A stretch of 11,253 nucleotides of DNA, taken from positions 18,054-29,306 of the forward strand of contig DNDP01000389.1 in the NCBI GenBank assembly GCA_003484235.1, in the 5' to 3' direction. Below, in pieces: positions 7,653 through 11,253 of this stretch. A program made the translations under genes and the position numbers. This DNA comes from Verrucomicrobiales bacterium. GTDB taxonomy: Bacteria > Verrucomicrobiota > Verrucomicrobiia > Limisphaerales > RI-55. The notes under the pieces are model-generated. The model had not been told where the DNA came from. It saw only the letters and a program-made list of their open reading frames with translations, and made no database searches. How positions within the stretch are numbered: position 1 is the first letter of the stretch; each line of letters opens with the position of its first letter.

Positions 7653-9428
7653 ATGCCAACGATAGTCGAAGCGAAACCGGGTGACACTCTGTGTGGTCTG
7701 GCCATTGCGGCCGGCTTTCTTGATTGCGACCTGATCCGCAAGGATCCTGCCAATGCTGGCAAGGAGTTCCTCAACCGTGACCTGCAGGCCGGGGATTTCG
7801 TGACCATTCCCGACTTGAAATTGAACCTGTTGCAGAAGGCGGTCGAGGCCCTGCACAAGTTCGTCAAAAAGAATGCGCCGCCGGTGTTGGTACGGTTCAC
7901 CCACGGGTCACCTGACAAACCGTACCGGCAGGACAAGACCGAAACCCATCTCAACGTCAGCAACTGGCCGACGGACAAGGCTGGCAAGCAGGCAAACAAG
8001 GCCTTTCCGAAGGGCACAAAATTTCAAAAGGATGCCCACGATGATCCGGATGCCTTCAAGATCGAGGTGGTGGACCCCAAAGCTGGAGGCACCGTGGAGG
8101 TGGAATTGAGGGTGCTGAAACCGGTCTTCAAACCGGACAAGACCATCGATCGGCATGAGCCATTTTCCGGAGCGGATGCGGCGAAGCGGCTGCTCAAGGT
8201 GACTTGCGAGTCGGTGCCCAGCAAAGTCTGTTTCCGCTCGCCTTATCTCCGCCTCGTCGTGGATGAAGATGACCAGAAGGCGGCCGAAAAGCAGACGCTG
8301 CTGGTAAAGGACGTTGCGGATGGCAATGGGGGGGATAACGACCTTACCGAGATTCTCGACTACCAGATTCAGGCCTCCTACACCCGCCAGAAGTGTCCGG
8401 CGGCGACCAAGTGCACTGTTCGCGAGACGCTGAATATTGGGAATGACAGGAAGCATGTTCGCGTTGCCGCCAACGTGCTGAAGGACGCCTCCGGGACCGC
8501 TGTTGCGCCGCCCAAGGAAGTACGCCGTCGCATTTTGAACTATGTCCGCCAGCTGTATGCCCAGGCGGACATGACGGTGAAGTTGCTCGGTGCCGTGCGT
8601 GAAGTGCCTCTGCCGGCCAACCTGCTGGCGGTGGCCAACGCGGATGGAAAACGATCGACAGGCAACGCCACCATCAAGGTTCGCGTCCGGCTTGACGGCA
8701 CGGTGGATGTCACCGCGACCATCCAGACCCGCGCCAATGTTCTGCCAATCGATACGGCCAATGATCTCGCGGCGGCTCTGAGGTCGGTCCTGCCGGCGGG
8801 AACAAAAGTGGAAGCCAGCGCCAACCCTCCATTGCGCGGTCAGGCGATTGGTTCCGCGGACATCCTGGTTGGTGCCCCCTTGACTCAAAAGATACGGCTC
8901 AACGTGCTGACGTCGGACGATGTAAGGCATCCGGTAACGGTGGGGGCCCTCACTTCCGCGACGGTGGCGGAGTTTGGTGGCAACGACAGTCACGTCGGTA
9001 CCATTGAAGAGCGGGTGCTGGTCAAGAACTACGATTCCGGCAGCGACCGCATTGACCTGTTCATCGTCGACCAACTGGGCAGCGGCAGCCTTGGGGAGGC
9101 GTTCACTCCAAACTTTGCGGATCCAACGGCGGACACCAAACCAACAGATCTGATGACCAATTCCGCGTTGGTGTTCGGCGACAATATCCGGAAGGACGAT
9201 CATTTTCATACCACGATCCCGCATGAGTTGGGGCATATCCTGATGGATGTCGGCCATGCCAATCTGGCGACCGAAATGATGGGGCCGGGCTCGCCCAAGG
9301 GCGCCAACGAACGGGTCGTGGACGGCCCCAAGCGGATCAGCGATCCCCGCGAAATCGTGTACAGCGGCAATGTGCGGGGCATTCCGGTGCAGCAGCTCCG
9401 GGAAAACAACTCGGGGATCGTCGAATGA
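7653..9428 (+). CDS. LysM-like / metzincin-type zinc metallopeptidase, candidate T6SS effector
   Basis: This is a 591-aa protein that I recognise by parts, not as a named family. Residues about 1-55 form a LysM-like module of the kind common in T6SS and phage-tail proteins (PGDTLCGLA near 9-17, RDLQAGDFVTIP near 42-53). Residues about 75-285 are a beta-rich middle region. A zincin domain appears to begin near 287 (VRRRILNYVRQLYAQADM) and carries HELGH at 524-528. A further His at 535 could be the third zinc ligand, and MMGPG (542-546) resembles the metzincin Met-turn. E525 would be the catalytic base. The spacing to H535 is one residue longer than the standard HExxHxxGxxH. About 100 beta-rich residues (330-440) seem inserted between the first zincin helix and the active site. 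The six cysteines come in three close pairs (14/25, 185/193, 248/254). There is no signal peptide, as expected for T6SS cargo. The gene lies in the vgrG operon and overlaps its exported neighbour by ATGA. Peptidase fold is likely; effector role is inferred; the substrate is unknown. Confidence 0.85.
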   Translation: MPTIVEAKPGDTLCGLAIAAGFLDCDLIRKDPANAGKEFLNRDLQAGDFVTIPDLKLNLLQKAVEALHKFVKKNAPPVLVRFTHGSPDKPYRQDKTETHLNVSNWPTDKAGKQANKAFPKGTKFQKDAHDDPDAFKIEVVDPKAGGTVEVELRVLKPVFKPDKTIDRHEPFSGADAAKRLLKVTCESVPSKVCFRSPYLRLVVDEDDQKAAEKQTLLVKDVADGNGGDNDLTEILDYQIQASYTRQKCPAATKCTVRETLNIGNDRKHVRVAANVLKDASGTAVAPPKEVRRRILNYVRQLYAQADMTVKLLGAVREVPLPANLLAVANADGKRSTGNATIKVRVRLDGTVDVTATIQTRANVLPIDTANDLAAALRSVLPAGTKVEASANPPLRGQAIGSADILVGAPLTQKIRLNVLTSDDVRHPVTVGALTSATVAEFGGNDSHVGTIEERVLVKNYDSGSDRIDLFIVDQLGSGSLGEAFTPNFADPTADTKPTDLMTNSALVFGDNIRKDDHFHTTIPHELGHILMDVGHANLATEMMGPGSPKGANERVVDGPKRISDPREIVYSGNVRGIPVQQLRENNSGIVE

Positions 9429-10501
9429 GATTGAACCTCCGGTTTGGTGGTCGCCTCCGTTTGCTGCTGCTTGGGGCGATGGCCCTCCTGGCGTCCCACG
9501 GCAAAGAACTGGCTGCCCGGGAAGCGGCCCATGAACCGAACAAGCATATGAATGGAAATCAAGAGGCCCGAGTTGCCGGATATCTTCACGGTGACGGCAA
9601 GTACAACGTTCTGCCGGTCCCCGCTCCCCTGTTGGGCGAACTGGCTGCCGCCACACTCACACGCGAACTCTCGGGGCTTGTTGAACCGACCGTGGTCGTG
9701 CGGGCTGCACGCTTGGCACAGCTCCATGACTTGGCGAAAACCGCTGACGCCTTTGAGCGGGTGCTGCGGCTGGGGGAATCGACGGCGTTGGAAGTGCGCC
9801 GCAGCACGGCCGCGATTGGTGCATTGACGTGGCTGGGCAACGAGCCGCAACGTTCCGCGGCCCGCCAGCGCTACCTGGAACTACTGCGCAGATCTGACGT
9901 GGAGGTGATTCGTGACGCCCTGCTGGATGCGGCATACTCCCTGGGGACGCCTGAAGACGCGGACGGCCTGCAACGCGCACTCTCCGGAGCCGCAGCGTCG
10001 TTGAAGCGAAAGATCGCCGAACTCAAGACGCCGGAACAGGAAGCACAGATTGCGAATCTGGAGATCCGCCTCGATCGGATCGAGGAATACATCGGCCGGG
10101 AGGTCAAAGGACTGGAAAGAGCCAACCGCCTTCGTGAGGAAATACTCCGGCAGGAGGACAACGCCCGGCAATTGGGGAATATGGTGGCGCTTTACTTGGA
10201 GGTGCATCCGCAGGGAACCAGGCGACTTGCAGATTGGGCGGCACTAAGACTTGTGCGTGCTTCCGACCGGTCGAAAGCGGCGGCGCTGTTCATCGAAGCG
10301 GCTCAGGCACACGACCGAACGGAACCCTCCCGTCAGAAGGAGCTTGATCTGGTCAAGGCGCGGGCATTGCGGGCCGCTGTCTTCCTGGGGGCACCTGTTG
10401 AGACCGATATCCACGTCTGGCTGGGTACCGCTCCGGATGACGGCACCGACTTGTTGGCACTTCGGCCGGACTGGCATTACCCTCCACCACACGCGCATTA
10501 A
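9425..10501 (+). CDS. Exported alpha-helical protein, candidate immunity protein to the upstream peptidase
   Basis: I do not recognise a family. The 358-aa protein starts with a Sec-type signal peptide: Arg-rich n-region (residues 1-12), hydrophobic core LLLLGAMALLAS (13-24), and possible cleavage around 26-31. No lipobox cysteine is present, and in fact no cysteine at all. The mature part is predicted almost wholly helical and Ala/Leu/Arg-rich, with HEAT/TPR-like spacing over about 65-190 and 265-320, and a charged coiled-coil segment at about 188-245 (SLKRKIAELKTPEQ onward). It ends in HYPPPHAH. The ATG at 9425 overlaps the upstream TGA as ATGA, so translation is coupled to the peptidase; the signal peptide confirms this start over the internal Met at 42. 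Position, coupling and periplasmic targeting fit an immunity protein protecting the producer's periplasm, which is inference. An accessory periplasmic factor is the alternative. Confidence 0.8.
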   Translation: MRLNLRFGGRLRLLLLGAMALLASHGKELAAREAAHEPNKHMNGNQEARVAGYLHGDGKYNVLPVPAPLLGELAAATLTRELSGLVEPTVVVRAARLAQLHDLAKTADAFERVLRLGESTALEVRRSTAAIGALTWLGNEPQRSAARQRYLELLRRSDVEVIRDALLDAAYSLGTPEDADGLQRALSGAAASLKRKIAELKTPEQEAQIANLEIRLDRIEEYIGREVKGLERANRLREEILRQEDNARQLGNMVALYLEVHPQGTRRLADWAALRLVRASDRSKAAALFIEAAQAHDRTEPSRQKELDLVKARALRAAVFLGAPVETDIHVWLGTAPDDGTDLLALRPDWHYPPPHAH

Positions 10502-10503
10502 GG
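10500..10503 (+). promoter_or_regulatory. Shine-Dalgarno of the DUF4280 gene, overlapping the preceding stop
   Basis: AAGG overlaps the TAA stop of the upstream gene and lies 7 nt before the ATG at 10511, an appropriate spacing. It supports the chosen start and tight coupling with the preceding gene. Confidence 0.5.
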
Positions 10504-10510
10504 TAGCGGC

Positions 10511-10900
10511 ATGCCACCCATAGCCAATCTCGGAACCATGATGATGTGCACGTTCGGCATGGCGCCGAGCAGTTTGGTCGTGCTGCCCACGGCCAAGACC
10601 ATGGCCGGCGGTGTGCCCGCCGGCAACATCATGGATCACAAGCCGATGGTGAACATCCCTCCGTTCGCCATGTGCATGTCGCTGGCGAATCCCATGGTGG
10701 CTTCCGCCACGGCAGCTGCTATGGGGGTGCTGACTCCGATGCCCTGCATTCCCATGACGACGTCACCGTGGATTCCCGGATCGCCCACGGTCATGATCGG
10801 CAACATGCCAGCACTGAACATCACCTGCAAATGCATGTGCAACTGGGGCGGTGTCATCTCGTTCACCGGCCCCGGCGCACCGACCGTCCAGGTTCCCTGA
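10511..10900 (+). CDS. DUF4280-type PAAR-like spike-tip protein
   Basis: DUF4280 proteins are short PAAR-like proteins thought to cap the VgrG spike and sharpen it, often binding a metal through Cys/His residues. The 129-aa length is typical. Recognisable family features are the CTFGMAPSSLVVLP opening (13-26), the AGNIMDHKPMVNI segment (37-49), GVLTPMPCIP (72-81), the WIPGSPTV block (87-94) and the C-terminal CMCNWGGVISFTGPG (108-122). Cysteines are at 13, 55, 79, 106, 108 and 110, and H43 is the only histidine. The gene stands 9 nt after the candidate immunity gene and 12 nt before the DUF6931-like gene, consistent with it supplying the tip for the same VgrG. There is no fused effector domain. 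Family assignment is confident; the spike-tip role is inferred from the family and context. Confidence 0.92.
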   Translation: MPPIANLGTMMMCTFGMAPSSLVVLPTAKTMAGGVPAGNIMDHKPMVNIPPFAMCMSLANPMVASATAAAMGVLTPMPCIPMTTSPWIPGSPTVMIGNMPALNITCKCMCNWGGVISFTGPGAPTVQVP

Positions 10901-10912
10901 CCGCTTGCAGCC

Positions 10913-11253
10913 ATGCTTTCCAAGCTCCTTGGTCTCGTTACGCCCGCTCCGCCGCTGACCAACGTCAAGGCGCCGGTCGCCGAGCTCCTGCCGCGCATGA
11001 ATGCGAGTCCCGAGGCGGCCTCGCTCTATCAACCGGGTCAATCCACCGGTGAATACCTGCAGCTGCTGGAGAAGAACCAGAAGCCGATGGAGTCGGTGAA
11101 CCTGCTGGCTCACGGCATGCCCGAAAAGGATTCCGTCAAGTGGGCTTCGGAAAGCTCCAAGATGGTGGGTGACAAACTGACGCCGGAGGATCAGCAGGCG
11201 GTGGCGGCGGCCGACAAATGGTTGGCTGATCCGTCTCCAGCAAATCAAGCGGC
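10913..11253 (+). CDS. DUF6931-like T6SS-associated protein (3'-truncated by window edge)
   Basis: The frame from ATG 10913 stays open to the window end, giving 113 residues. After a Pro-rich N-terminus (LVTPAPPLTNVKAPV near 8-22), residues about 46-79 read as the DUF6931 pattern: YLQLLEKNQKPMESVNLLAHGMP, then KDSVKWAS, a helix pair ending in a conserved Trp (W78 here), then a second pair with a Trp at about 103. In relatives such genes sit with PAAR-like and VgrG genes and have no assigned biochemical role; a structural or chaperone-like function is a guess. The start follows the DUF4280 stop by 12 nt and has no clear SD, so coupling is likely. The end is outside the window. Confidence 0.75.
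   Translation, partial: MLSKLLGLVTPAPPLTNVKAPVAELLPRMNASPEAASLYQPGQSTGEYLQLLEKNQKPMESVNLLAHGMPEKDSVKWASESSKMVGDKLTPEDQQAVAAADKWLADPSPANQA

Noticed and set aside
7908..9656. A 582-codon open frame on the minus strand opposite the peptidase gene, and others (6036-6926, 6950-8017) opposite vgrG and its neighbours
   Set aside because: They cross several + strand gene boundaries, lack recognisable domains or SD sites, and have shadow-like composition.
10546..11052. A 168-codon + strand frame across the DUF4280 and DUF6931-like genes
   Set aside because: It is His/Arg-rich and without motifs, while the overlapped frames encode recognisable DUF4280 and DUF6931-type sequence.

Overview
The window is part of a type VI secretion system (T6SS) locus. 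All genes lie on the + strand, packed head to tail, and the DNA is GC-rich. It suggests a Gram-negative bacterium. The proteins resemble T6SS clusters of the Verrucomicrobiota/Acidobacteriota/Planctomycetota or delta-proteobacterial type as much as classical gamma-proteobacterial ones, so I do not assign a phylum. Shine-Dalgarno signals are strong before some genes (tssG, the protease gene) and poor before others (tssH, vgrG), so initiation here mixes SD-driven and coupled starts.

Layout. Bases 1-1196 hold the 3' two-thirds of tssF. Bases 1160-2188 hold tssG, overlapping tssF by 37 nt. A 120-nt spacer containing a possible 43-codon coupling ORF leads to tssH/clpV (2309-5023). A 145-nt spacer with a clear hairpin separates this structural block from a second block: vgrG (5169-7217), a 134-aa accessory protein (7226-7630), a LysM-metallopeptidase (7653-9428), a signal-peptide protein overlapping it by ATGA (9425-10501), a DUF4280 PAAR-like protein (10511-10900), and the 5' part of a DUF6931-like gene running off the right edge (from 10913).

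How the genes fit together. TssF and TssG build the baseplate wedge, and ClpV recycles the contracted sheath. VgrG and the DUF4280 protein form the puncturing spike and its tip. The genes between them look like a cargo module: a small beta-rich accessory or adaptor, a large secreted-type zinc metallopeptidase, and a Sec-exported helical protein placed where an immunity protein is expected. The combination of a metzincin-like enzyme (HELGH, His six residues later, Met-turn) with an N-terminal LysM-like module, three close cysteine pairs and an overlapping exported partner is the most interesting part of the window. I read it as a candidate T6SS effector-immunity pair acting in the periplasm; this is inference from context.

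No tRNA, rRNA, CRISPR array, insertion sequence or convincing rho-independent terminator was seen. There is no gene-free stretch longer than 145 nt.
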